Positions 6,669 to 15,000 of a DNA stretch of 17,497 bases are shown here, piece after piece. Positions within the stretch are counted from its first letter, which is position 1, and each line of letters begins with the position of its first letter. The DNA is from Candidatus Melainabacteria bacterium. GTDB taxonomy: Bacteria; Cyanobacteriota; Vampirovibrionia; LMEP-6097. The notes below the pieces were generated by a model. That model was not told the DNA's origin. It saw nothing but the letters and a program-made list of their open reading frames with translations, and searched no databases. The stretch is from assembly GCA_028817775.1 (NCBI GenBank), contig JAPPOW010000097.1:1-17497 (forward strand). The letters are read 5' to 3'. A program made the position numbers and the translations under genes.

Positions 6669-7953
6669 GGAACAATTTAACAATATAGATTTAGTAGGAG
6701 CTAATATCAAAGTTATTGGCGCTGGTGGCGCTGGCTCAAACGCAGTAAATGGCATGATCGAAAATGGTCTGTCAAATATTCAGTTTTGGGTGGCTAACAC
6801 TGATAAGCAAGCTCTTGAAGTAGCTCAAACGGCTAACAAAATTCAACTTGGCGAGAAACTAACTCGCGGACTAGGAGCTGGTGGAAATCCAGAGACAGGT
6901 AAATTAGCTGCTGAAGAGAGCCATGAGATCATTGCCAATGCAATTGATGGCTCGGATATGATTTTTATTACAGCTGGCATGGGTGGTGGTACTGGTACTG
7001 GTAGTGCTGCAGTAGTCGCTGACATCGCTAGAGAGAAGGGTATACTCACAGTTGGTGTAGTTACTAAACCATTTAGTTTTGAAGGACGCCGCAGAGTTAA
7101 GCTTGCTGAGGAAGGTATCAAGCAACTTCGCGAGAAGGTAGATGCATTGATTGTTATTCCTAATGATAGATTGCTTGAAATTACTGAGCGTCAAACTAGC
7201 ATGACTGAAGCTTTTGCTCTTGCTGATAATGTACTTCTTCAAGGTGTACAAGGTATCAGCGATATCATCCAAGTTCCTGGTCTAATCAATGTTGACTTCG
7301 CTGATGTTAAGTCTGTGATGTTCAATGCTGGTAACGCGATCATGGGTATGGGTAGAGCGAGTGGTGAAGGTAGAGCGGTTGCTGCAGCTAAGCAAGCAGT
7401 TAACTCTCCACTTCTTGAGAACTCAATCACTGGTGCTACTGGAATCATCTTTAATGTTACTGGTGGTAAAGATCTTACACTTCATGAAGTTAATGAAGCT
7501 GCTGAGTCAATCTATGACGAGGTTAAAGAAGACGCTAACATTATCGTTGGTGCGGTAATCGACGAGAAATTACAAGGTGAAATCCAAATCACCGTCATCG
7601 CTACTGGCTTCAAACCAGTTGAAGAGCCGCAAATCAAAGCTCAAGCTGAAACAGCCAAGGAAAAGACACCTTTTTACTTGAACTTCGGTGGCGGTTTTGG
7701 CGCTAAGTCTAAACCTCCTGCGCAACCAGCACAAGTAGCTCCTCAAGCTAAGACTGCTGCTAGTCCGAATAATTTATTCTTCTCTAGCCCAGCTAAGCCG
7801 GTTGAGAAACCTGTTGAGCCAGTTGCAGTTGCTGAGCCTGAAACTGAAATGAAGGTACGTGAGGAGTCTAAGTCTCCAGCAGCCAATCCTGCAGCGACTA
7901 CTAAATTCTCAGGCAATGTGGATATACCAGACTTTCTTCGCATGAAGAAGTAA
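6667..7953 (+). CDS. ftsZ: Cell division protein FtsZ
   Basis: A 428-residue tubulin-like GTPase that polymerises into the division ring under the cytoplasmic membrane. Visible elements are KVIGAGGAGSNAVN, NTDKQAL, the tubulin signature GGGTGTG (residues 106-112), FEGRRR, IPNDRLL and the T7 loop NVDFADVKS (from residue 208) whose Asp completes the GTPase site. A long linker rich in Ala, Pro and Lys follows from about residue 320. The protein ends with the conserved peptide DIPDFLRMKK that binds FtsA, ZipA or SepF-type anchors. Wording such as FWVANTDKQAL and KLTRGLGAGGNP resembles cyanobacterial FtsZ. There is no Shine-Dalgarno; the ATG is 9 nt after a -10 and inside an inverted repeat. No ftsA or ftsQ flanks it, so it appears monocistronic here. 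Confidence 0.98.
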   Translation: MEQFNNIDLVGANIKVIGAGGAGSNAVNGMIENGLSNIQFWVANTDKQALEVAQTANKIQLGEKLTRGLGAGGNPETGKLAAEESHEIIANAIDGSDMIFITAGMGGGTGTGSAAVVADIAREKGILTVGVVTKPFSFEGRRRVKLAEEGIKQLREKVDALIVIPNDRLLEITERQTSMTEAFALADNVLLQGVQGISDIIQVPGLINVDFADVKSVMFNAGNAIMGMGRASGEGRAVAAAKQAVNSPLLENSITGATGIIFNVTGGKDLTLHEVNEAAESIYDEVKEDANIIVGAVIDEKLQGEIQITVIATGFKPVEEPQIKAQAETAKEKTPFYLNFGGGFGAKSKPPAQPAQVAPQAKTAASPNNLFFSSPAKPVEKPVEPVAVAEPETEMKVREESKSPAANPAATTKFSGNVDIPDFLRMKK

Positions 7954-7959
7954 CAATTT

Positions 7960-8051
7960 ATCGCTGTAACGCTCTAGCGCTCTAGCGCTGTAACGGGTGG
8001 ATTACGACAAAAGTCCGCTACAGCGTTACACCGTTAGAGCCTTAGAGCGAT
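7960..8051. repeat. Long imperfect palindrome after ftsZ
   Basis: The left arm starting ATCGCTGTAACG (7960) and the right arm ending CTTAGAGCGAT (8051) pair imperfectly over about 38-42 bp, with the centre near 8005. CGCTGTAACG occurs twice, 24 bp apart (7962, 7986), and CTCTAGCG is also repeated. The element fills the ftsZ to O-antigen-ligase gap and touches the next ATG. It could fold in the ftsZ mRNA 3' end, but no T-run follows, so I do not call it a terminator. Confidence 0.75.
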
Positions 8052-9227
8052 ATGGTGCTATTTCAATATTCTTACTTTTGTTTTCTCGGTTTTATTGCTT
8101 CAAGCTTCTTTAGTCCGACTGCAAGGACTGTCTTTCTTGTTGCTGGACTGGCTTTGTGGGCACTTTCTTTCTTGCAGAAGCAACCTGCTTCACTAAGAAG
8201 TTTAAAAGTTGAGTCAATAGATTGGATTTATAGATTCTTCCTAGTTTATATAGTGGCTAATTTAGTTTTGGAATTGATCCATAGTCAGAGCATGATGCAT
8301 TGGCTCAAGAGCTGTGTCAGCACTTATGCTCAGTGTTTTTGGTGCTACTTCGTCATTGCGAGCCCCCCAAGGGGGTTTACTAGCCGAAGCAATCCAGTGG
8401 ATAGACCCAAGCTATTACAACAAACTGTCATAGTAGTTGGCGGGCTCTTAGCTTTGATTGTAGTTTTGCAATTAGTTGGTCTGGTGCCAATGGCAGGTAA
8501 TTATTATGGGATTTTGTCGCAGCCATTTACTAGCTCGGGGATTTTGCTGATTAGTTTTTTTCTTACTCTATCGTCATTGCGAGCGCCAGCGAAGCAATCT
8601 AATGCACCGACAAGCAATTATGACTGGTTTCTATACTTAAATATGGCTCTTCAGTTTATTGCAATTTTTGCTCTAGGACAGCGTTCTACTTGGCTTGGAG
8701 TTTTGCTAGCTTTGTTGATTTATATCGGCGTGCAGAAACTCTATTGCAAAAAACGCTTTTGGTTTGGTTTGGTAACTCTTGCTTTACTTGGTACTTTGGT
8801 TAGTAACGCATCACCACGAGTGCAACGCAAACTAGAAAAATTTATGCAACCACAGACTTGGCTTGAATCTAAAACTATGCAAGACCGCAAGCAGATTTGG
8901 CAAATTAATCATCAGGCATGGACTCAGAAGATTGGTTTTGGTATTGGCAAGATAGTTGAGTATGAGGGTTTGAAGCATGCTCATAATATTTATTTGCAGC
9001 AACTATTTTGTGGTGGGGTTTTTAAGTTTGCTGCTTGGCTACTACTTTATTTGAGTATTGGTCTAGCCTTAGTTAGATTATTGGGTACTCAGCCTGAAGC
9101 CTTCCTTGCTTATTTAGCACTTAGTGTTGAAGGTTTGATGGAAAATTGGTGGGGTGACGGGGAAGTATTGTCTTTATTTGTGGTTCTGCTAGTTTTGGCT
9201 TTATTGAAATCTAAGGAAAAGCTTTAG
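8052..9227 (+). CDS. O-antigen ligase/polymerase-like membrane protein (Wzy_C type)
   Basis: A 391-residue protein with about ten hydrophobic segments. Typical Wzy_C signatures are ALGQRSTWLGVLLALL around 206-221, QDRKQIWQINHQAW (277-290) in the predicted periplasmic loop, then GFGIGK and HAHNIYLQQLFCGG (309-322). Family members transfer or polymerise undecaprenyl-linked glycans at the outer face of the inner membrane, for example O-antigen onto lipid A-core. The exact donor and acceptor cannot be read from sequence. Two palindromic repeat units are inserted in frame, at residues about 100-116 (VIASPPRGFTSRSNP) and 174-183 (SSLRAPAKQSN), each in a loop. Only the O-antigen-like gene itself is here, with no glycosyltransferases around it. 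The ATG directly abuts the 7960-8051 palindrome and lacks a ribosome binding site, so the start is uncertain. Confidence 0.8.
   Translation: MVLFQYSYFCFLGFIASSFFSPTARTVFLVAGLALWALSFLQKQPASLRSLKVESIDWIYRFFLVYIVANLVLELIHSQSMMHWLKSCVSTYAQCFWCYFVIASPPRGFTSRSNPVDRPKLLQQTVIVVGGLLALIVVLQLVGLVPMAGNYYGILSQPFTSSGILLISFFLTLSSLRAPAKQSNAPTSNYDWFLYLNMALQFIAIFALGQRSTWLGVLLALLIYIGVQKLYCKKRFWFGLVTLALLGTLVSNASPRVQRKLEKFMQPQTWLESKTMQDRKQIWQINHQAWTQKIGFGIGKIVEYEGLKHAHNIYLQQLFCGGVFKFAAWLLLYLSIGLALVRLLGTQPEAFLAYLALSVEGLMENWWGDGEVLSLFVVLLVLALLKSKEKL
8351..8397 (+). repeat. Palindromic repeat unit in the O-antigen ligase-like gene
   Basis: CGTCATTGCGAGC, a centre with CCCCC-AA-GGGGG, then GCCGAAGCAATCCAG. It is read as VIASPPRGFTSRSNP, in a loop after a membrane segment. 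At 47 bp it is longer than most units here. Confidence 0.85.
8572..8600 (+). repeat. Palindromic repeat unit in the O-antigen ligase-like gene
   Basis: CGTCATTGCGAGC, short centre, then GCGAAGCAATCT. It is read in a different frame from the unit at 8351, giving SSLRAPAKQSN, again between two hydrophobic segments. Confidence 0.85.
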
Positions 9228-9267
9228 ATACTAAGGATAAAACTAGCCATGCCTTAAAGTAATATTC

Positions 9268-10239
9268 ATGCGCACGCCTGCAATTGATAGATTGGGTCAC
9301 TTAGCCACGACTTTTAAACGTTACGGTCAAAGTCAGCAAGATAGTATTCCAGCCACAATCAAAGATCTTGCAGCCAATGCTGGTGGAGCACTGGCTGCAG
9401 CTGTTAAGCAGGTCAAATTGGAGCGAGACGACATTCCTCAAGTGCCAGGACTTGAACTGCAGCATGCTTTTGCTCGTATGCTAACTAGTTTTATGAATTA
9501 CTTACGTGAGCTGAAAGAAGTTTATTCTGATTCTTATCACGGTAGAATACTCTCAAATATTTTTAATCACAAATTGGCTCAATTGAAACATACTGACAGA
9601 CCCGCTATGGCAAGGAAGGCCGATGAAGTTTTGGATATGATCAATAGTTATAACTTTGATGATCGTCATCCAATGATTCAAGCTCGCATAGAGAGAATCA
9701 AGGAGATGTTGAAGTGGTTCCAGGAAGGTCATGCTAGTACTTACCTAGAAAAAGAATTTGGAATCAAAAAGGGACAAATTAGAAATTATATTTCTCAAAC
9801 CCTTGGTACTGCGGGCAAGAGACGTGATCCAGCTGGCATTATCGCCAATGCTGCTTCAAGAGATGTTCAGGGGACCAGACACAATTACGCTAAAGCCAAA
9901 GCAGAAGGTAAGACTGGCAATTTAAAACGGCATGTTAGATTTCTTGAGCGTATTGAAGAAGCTCTAGCAAGAGAAGATCTTTCAGATCTTACAAAAAAGA
10001 AACTTTCTAGCATGCGTGAATATGCCCTTGCTGGTGTTAATGGTAGTACAGTTAAAATAGGCCGTAAGTATGGAGTAAGTCATCAGTCTATTTTTGATTG
10101 GGTAGATCGCTGGAATACCGTTATGGGAGAAAAAGAAAGCAAGGGGACTGACGGTGTCAAGAGATTTTTCCCAGATGATTGGCCTGATAGACCGAAGCCT
10201 AAAGCTGCTTCCAGGACAAGTAATTCTGGCACAGCTTAG
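9268..10239 (+). CDS. Unknown protein with two helix-turn-helix-like segments
   Basis: A 323-residue soluble, basic protein that I cannot assign to a named family. Two segments look like homeodomain-type HTH units. The first is at residues about 138-178 (RIKEMLKWFQEGHASTYL, EKEFGIKKGQIRNYI). The second is at 245-283 (MREYALAGVNGSTVKIGRKY, GVSHQSIFDWVDRW). Both share the pattern of a helix, a Gly/Ser turn, an 'xxxxxGVxxxxIxxW/YI' recognition-like helix and a following aromatic. The N-terminal 130 residues are helical and the C-terminus is a Pro/Lys/Ser tail. No transposase catalytic residues are visible. It may be a DNA-binding regulator or chromosome-structuring protein; that is inference from the fold pattern. 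It starts 40 bp after the O-antigen ligase-like gene on the same strand, and no convincing ribosome binding site is seen. Confidence 0.65.
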   Translation: MRTPAIDRLGHLATTFKRYGQSQQDSIPATIKDLAANAGGALAAAVKQVKLERDDIPQVPGLELQHAFARMLTSFMNYLRELKEVYSDSYHGRILSNIFNHKLAQLKHTDRPAMARKADEVLDMINSYNFDDRHPMIQARIERIKEMLKWFQEGHASTYLEKEFGIKKGQIRNYISQTLGTAGKRRDPAGIIANAASRDVQGTRHNYAKAKAEGKTGNLKRHVRFLERIEEALAREDLSDLTKKKLSSMREYALAGVNGSTVKIGRKYGVSHQSIFDWVDRWNTVMGEKESKGTDGVKRFFPDDWPDRPKPKAASRTSNSGTA

Positions 10240-10240
10240 G

Positions 10241-10249
10241 TGTTAAAAT
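10241..10249 (+). promoter_or_regulatory. Extended -10 before the RND adaptor gene
   Basis: TGTTAAAAT matches an extended -10 (TGnTAnAAT-type). It ends 8 nt before the ATG at 10258, overlapping the gap after the upstream stop. There is no clear -35 and no Shine-Dalgarno. Confidence 0.4.
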
Positions 10250-10257
10250 AGCTGGGT

Positions 10258-11346
10258 ATGCGTAATTTCGCACTATTACTACTAGTTTTATCTATTTGTT
10301 CTTGTGCCAAGCAGGTTCCTTCCACTAAAGAAGCCAAGCCACTTTATGTCAAAGTAGAGCAGGCAAGTTTGGGTGGAGTCGAGAAGCAGTTTGAAACAGC
10401 CGGTGAACTTAAAGCAGACAAGGAAATTCTAGTTGCTGCTGAGCGTCAGGGTAAGATCGAGCAGATCTATGTACGTGAAGGTCAATCAGTTAAGGCTGGT
10501 GATGTTCTAATCAAAATTGAAGGGCAAGATGTTGATGCTGATTTGACCAAAGCCCAGAGTGATTACCAGTCTTACCAGAGACTCTTTGATGAAGGTGCAA
10601 TTTCTAAACAGGAACTGGTTAACTATGAAGCCCAGCTCAAGCGGGTTGAGTCACAGCGTGACAATCTTAAGATCCGGGCTATTAGTTCTGGTGTGGTTGG
10701 AGTGATCTATGTTGACCCAGGTGACTATGTTAACCGTGGTGATAAGATTCTTGATCTGGTTAAAATTTATCCACTACGCGTGAGTTATAGCGTGCCTGAA
10801 AAATTAATTTCCAAAATTGCCATCGGGCAGAAACTTGAATTACGAGCAGATTCTGAGCCAGGCAAAGTTTTTGAGGCTAGAGTAGATTTTATTTCCCCGC
10901 GGGTAGATCCTAATTCTAGAGCGGTTTTGCTTAGGGCGCGGATTAATAACCCAAGTTCTAAACTTAAGGCTAATCAGTTTGTGCGAGTTAAACAAACGGT
11001 TGATAGTAAGGATGCTGTTTTGTTAGTGCGGGAGGAAGCTATCTATCTTGATCAAGGTCAAGAATATTTGTATTTGGCTGAGGATACATCGTCATTGCGA
11101 GCGTTAGCGAAGCAATCTAATGCAGAGAATCAGGAACCGGCTGGTGACGATGGGATTGCCACGTCAGATTCAGAGAATCTTCCTGGCAATGACAGTAGAG
11201 TTGCAAAACGTGTTGCAGTTAAAACTGGTCATCGCCAAGAAGGCAAAGTAGAGATTCTAGAAGGACTCAGTGAAGGTGATACGGTGATCTATGCTGGTTT
11301 GCATAGTATTTATCCTGGTGCTCAGCTGGTTATAGTAAGCGACTAG
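10258..11346 (+). CDS. RND efflux periplasmic adaptor lipoprotein (HlyD/AcrA family)
   Basis: A 362-residue membrane-fusion protein linking an inner-membrane RND pump to an outer-membrane channel. The N-terminus is a lipoprotein signal (LLLLVLSICSCAK) with the lipid Cys at 14 or 16. The barrel-sandwich half-motifs are GKIEQIYVREGQSVKAGDVLIKIEG and SSGVVGVIYVDPGDYVNRGDKI, flanking a short coiled-coil hairpin (LTKAQSDYQSYQRLFDEGAISKQELV). A beta-barrel region (ISPRVDPNSRAVLLRARI) and a membrane-proximal domain (VKTGHRQEGKVEILEGLSEGDTVI) follow. Residues about 278-312 are an insertion encoded by a composite palindromic repeat, placed where relatives go straight from 'YLAED' to 'KRVAVKTG'. The cognate pump gene is at 12042, separated by a minus-strand gene whose 3' end overlaps this one by 17 bp. 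Confidence 0.92.
   Translation: MRNFALLLLVLSICSCAKQVPSTKEAKPLYVKVEQASLGGVEKQFETAGELKADKEILVAAERQGKIEQIYVREGQSVKAGDVLIKIEGQDVDADLTKAQSDYQSYQRLFDEGAISKQELVNYEAQLKRVESQRDNLKIRAISSGVVGVIYVDPGDYVNRGDKILDLVKIYPLRVSYSVPEKLISKIAIGQKLELRADSEPGKVFEARVDFISPRVDPNSRAVLLRARINNPSSKLKANQFVRVKQTVDSKDAVLLVREEAIYLDQGQEYLYLAEDTSSLRALAKQSNAENQEPAGDDGIATSDSENLPGNDSRVAKRVAVKTGHRQEGKVEILEGLSEGDTVIYAGLHSIYPGAQLVIVSD
11090..11193. repeat. Composite palindromic repeat inside the RND adaptor gene
   Basis: A GTCATTGCGAG unit (11090-11118, ending GAAGCAATCT) and an inverted partner (11152-11193, GGGATTGCCACGTC to TGGCAATGAC) frame about 33 bp of other sequence. The outer ends form a terminal inverted repeat (GTCATTGC and GCAATGAC), as in a small non-autonomous mobile element. 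It is translated as about 35 extra residues. Confidence 0.75.
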
Positions 11347-11950
11347 GTTGGTAAGATTGTATCTGAATAAAATTATTGAGTGCTACGACAGGGTCGTAGT
11401 ACGGATCATCTGGATTGGAATGCACTTGGATTAGTATGTGTCTGATTAACTGTGCAACGGAATCCTTCTCAGCTCCAGCAGCCCTCACCTCAATTGATGA
11501 TAAGTAGTCTGCTTCTGTTAAATCAGTATCAAAGACTAGGTCTTGTATTCCAGATACAAAGTTATAGTTTTCACCTTCAGGGGCAAGTTTCCTTGCAATA
11601 TCTCGTGATAATGAATAGATTGGACCATCTGACATCTGACATATTTCTTTTTTGAGACTGGCAGCAATCTCTGGTCGAACTAATCCATCTCTAAATAAGC
11701 TCTCTTTGAATCTCCAAGCTTTGTGTAATTGATTTTTTTCTGCTTTAGTTAACTCTCCTGGGATTAATTCTGAGACACTTTTGTCCTTAGAGCAGAGTGC
11801 TCTCATCAGTTTGCGACCAGCTTCTTTCATATCAACTGAGTGGACTTTGGCTTCTTCACAAATACCAGTGAAAAACTCAGATAATCGAAAAAGACTTCCC
11901 CTAGGTGCTTGGAATCTGACATCGCCTAATGATATTGACTCTGTTGACAT
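11330..11950 (-). CDS. Hypothetical protein between the RND pump genes
   Basis: A 206-residue soluble protein with no signal peptide, membrane segment or family I recognise. It is mostly helical with charged stretches (ELTKAEKNQLHKAWRFKESLFRDGL; EADYLSSIEVRAAGAEKDSVAQLIRHIL). Near the C-terminus is NPDDPYYDPVVALNNFI. It is read against both pump genes. Its last 17 bp overlap the adaptor gene, and its start faces the transporter gene across 91 bp containing a 20-bp palindrome. It could be a regulator of the pump or an unrelated insertion; nothing in the sequence decides. The ATG follows an excellent -10 (TATAAT) by 7 nt and has no Shine-Dalgarno. Confidence 0.65.
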   Translation of the reverse strand: MSTESISLGDVRFQAPRGSLFRLSEFFTGICEEAKVHSVDMKEAGRKLMRALCSKDKSVSELIPGELTKAEKNQLHKAWRFKESLFRDGLVRPEIAASLKKEICQMSDGPIYSLSRDIARKLAPEGENYNFVSGIQDLVFDTDLTEADYLSSIEVRAAGAEKDSVAQLIRHILIQVHSNPDDPYYDPVVALNNFIQIQSYQPSRLL

Positions 11951-11957
11951 GGTAGCT

Positions 11958-11963
11958 ATTATA
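11958..11963 (-). promoter_or_regulatory. Consensus -10 of the 11330-11950 gene
   Basis: The minus strand reads TGTGATATAAT: a perfect TATAAT with the TGn extension, ending 7 nt before the ATG at 11950. No strong -35 is visible. It predicts a leaderless transcript. Confidence 0.6.
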
Positions 11964-12011
11964 TCACAAGTGTTCTCTTAAGCATCTAATTTTTACTAAA
12001 TAAGCCTTCTA

Positions 12012-12031
12012 AAGTAAAGTAGACTTTACTT
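12012..12031. promoter_or_regulatory. 20-bp palindrome between divergent genes, operator candidate
   Basis: AAGTAAAGT-AG-ACTTTACTT, perfect 9-bp arms around a 2-bp centre. It lies 10 bp before the transporter ATG and 61 bp from the divergent gene start. The size and symmetry fit a dimeric repressor site. The flanks TTCTA and TAGAA extend the symmetry with a 2-nt offset. The region also lacks a ribosome binding site for the transporter. Confidence 0.5.
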
Positions 12032-12041
12032 CGTAGAACTT

Positions 12042-15000
12042 ATGAAGTCAATTAGCTCTCTATCTGACCTTTCAATTAAACGCCCAGTATTAGCTACTGT
12101 CATGTCGTTAGTGATAGTTTTTGCTGGGATCTTGGCTTGGACTAAATTACCAGTACGAGAGTACCCAGATATTGACCCGCCAGTGATCACAGTGACTACC
12201 GTTTATCCTGGAGCGAGCTCTAAAGTAATGGAGTCTGAAATTACCGATCTGGTTGAAGCAGAACTTAGTGGTATCGAGGGGATTAGAACTATGGTTTCTA
12301 GTTCACGCGATCAAGTCAGCGCTATCACTATTGAGTTTGTACTTGAGCGAGATATTGATATTGCTGCTCAAGATGTGCGTGACAAGATCGCTAGGATTGC
12401 TCGGCGTTTGCCGGAGAATAGTGATGACCCGGTGATTGCCAAAGCTGATTCTGATGCTCAGCCCATTATGTGGGTCAGAGTACAGTCGCAAAGTCGTAAT
12501 TTGATTGACTTAGCCGAGTATGTTGATCAAGAGATCAAAGATTATTTCCAGAATGTGCCTGGAGTTTCCAAAGTTATTTTTGGCGGCGAGCGTAGGCGCT
12601 CGATTCAAGTTCTGCTTGATACTAAGAAGCTTGCTTACTATGGTATCTCGGTGCGTGATATTGAAGAGGCGCTGCAAACTAATAATATTGAACTGCCAGC
12701 AGGAACTATTCTCTCTAAAACCAGAGAGTTTAGTATCAATGTTGACGCTAAGTTAAGCGAACCATCGCAGTATGCTGAAGTTATTATCAAGGACTCGCGT
12801 TTTGGTTTGATTAAACTTAAAGACGTCGCTCAAGTAATAGAGGGCGCCGAGAATGACAAGAGCTTTGTGAGATTCAATGGCCAGCAGGGTTTTGGGCTTG
12901 GTATTGTGCGTCAAGCGAAATCTAATACTATTGAGATCTCTGATCAAGTACATAAACTTATTAAGGAATTGAATAAAAAAATACCTGAGGATATCGAGCT
13001 TGCTGTTGGTTATGATGCAGCTGAATTTATTCGTCTTAGTATGCAAGAACTTTATACGACAATTCTGCAGGCTACTTTACTAGTCTTGCTAGTGATTTTT
13101 GGCTTCTTGCGTAATCTGCGCAGTACTCTAATTCCCGGAGTTGCAATTCCAATTAGTTTGGTTGGGGTGATGATAGGTATTCAGTGGTTTGGCTTTACTC
13201 TCAACCAGATGACTTTATTAGGTTTGATTATTGCAATTGGTATTGTGGTTGATGACTCAATTATTGTCTTGGAGAATATCTATCGCTATATCGAAGAGGG
13301 CATGGAGCCTAAAGAAGCTGCTCGTAAGGGGGCTGAAGAAATCACCTTTGCAGTAATTGCAACTACTTTGGTTTTGATTTCAATCTTCTTGCCGATTGGA
13401 TTTTTGTCAGGAATTACTGGTAGATTACTGTCTGAGTTTGCTTTCTCACTTTGTTTTGCTACTGCGATTTCAAGCTTTGTGGCATTGACAATTGCACCAA
13501 TGCTTTGTTCTAAAGTTTTTGTGCCTAGGTCATTACGAGCGCAGCGAAGCAATCCAGGCTTCTATCAAAATCTTAAGCTTTGGCTTGAAAACTTTTTTAC
13601 TGGTCTTGAGAGTTTTTATTCCAAAATGCTTAACTGGGCACTGGAGCATAAATCTAAATTAGTTACAGTGGTGATGCTCAGTTCAGTTTTACTTATTGTG
13701 GGCTTGTTTAATTCTTTGCCTAAAGATTTTATTCCTGATGAGGATAGAGGTAGCTTCTTTGTCATTTTCAAAAGTCCTACTGGTAGTAATATTGGTGTTA
13801 TTGATAAACAAATTCGTAAAGTAGAAAGTTTCTTGCAGACTATCCCAGAAGTGGTGACAACTATCTCGGTGGCTGCATTTGGCAGAGATGCGCCTGGTAA
13901 AGTAACTTCGGGAATCATTATTACTCGGCTTAAGCCATGGAAGGAGCGTGCGCGCAAAGTCGGTGCTATAGTTGGTCCACTTTATCCAGTGCTCTTTGCT
14001 ATGCCGGAAGTTTTTACTTTGCCGGTATTGCCAAAGTCTGGTCCAGATAGTGGCTTTGGCAGGCAGCCAATTCAATTAGTATTGAAATCAAACGATTTGG
14101 ATTTCTTGGTCAAAGCTTCAGCTAATGTGGTGCAGCAATCATTTACTTTGCCAGGTATCATGTTCGCTCGTTCTAATTTAAGTTTGGATAAGCCTGAACT
14201 GACTGTTGATATCAATCGTGAGAAGGCTCAAAGCTTGGGTTTGTCGATGGAGGATATTTCTAAATCGATTGAGCTCTTGTTTACTGGGATTGATGTTACC
14301 GAGTTTAATGAAGAAGGTGAGAATTACAAAGTCATTCTCACTGTGCCGCGGCTTGAGCGTAATAGTCTGCGTAAGATTGGTGAGTTTGCTTTGCGTAATA
14401 AAGCAGGTCAAATGATTCAATTGAGTAATTTGGTTACTGTGCGTGAGACTATTGGTGCTGAAGAACTGAATCATCATAACCGCAAGAAATCAGTGACAAT
14501 TGAAGCTTCTCCAGTCAAGGGGGTTACAGCTTCTGATGGCTTAGTGCAAATAGAAGAGCTTGCTCGCAGTGTGATTGCTGAGATGGAAAATATACCACCT
14601 GATTTTGAGATTGATTATTTAGGCACTTCTAAGGAGCTCAAGGACTCGGATGCAGCTCTCTACTTTGGTTTCTTTGTGGCTTTGATCTTTGCCTATTTAT
14701 TCCTTGCTGGACAGTTTGAAAGTTTCATTTCACCAATGATCATTATGCTTACAGTGCCACTGGCTTTGCTTGGAGCACTCTTAGGGATTTTTGTATTCCA
14801 GTTCTTCCCATGGCTTACCCAAATCTTGGTTGGGATTCTAGGAGAGAATTTTGCCTGGCTGCAATATGCCATACCGCAGTTTAAGAATATAAGTTTGAAT
14901 CTTTATTCGCAGGTAGGGATGATTATGCTTATTGGTATGGCAACCAAAAATGGAATCTTGTTGGTTGAGTTTATGAATCAATTGCGGGAGCAGGGTATGT

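Noticed and set aside
7325..7558. Plus-strand frame of 77 codons inside ftsZ
   Set aside because: A shadow frame of a highly conserved gene, Leu-rich with no start signal.
9207..9227. Short inverted repeat ATCTAA/TTAGAT at the end of the O-antigen ligase-like gene as a terminator
   Set aside because: Only 6 bp, A/T-rich, and no T-run follows.
13616..14075. Two overlapping minus-strand frames inside the RND transporter gene
   Set aside because: They are the complement of a strongly conserved coding region and have no ribosome site or family resemblance.
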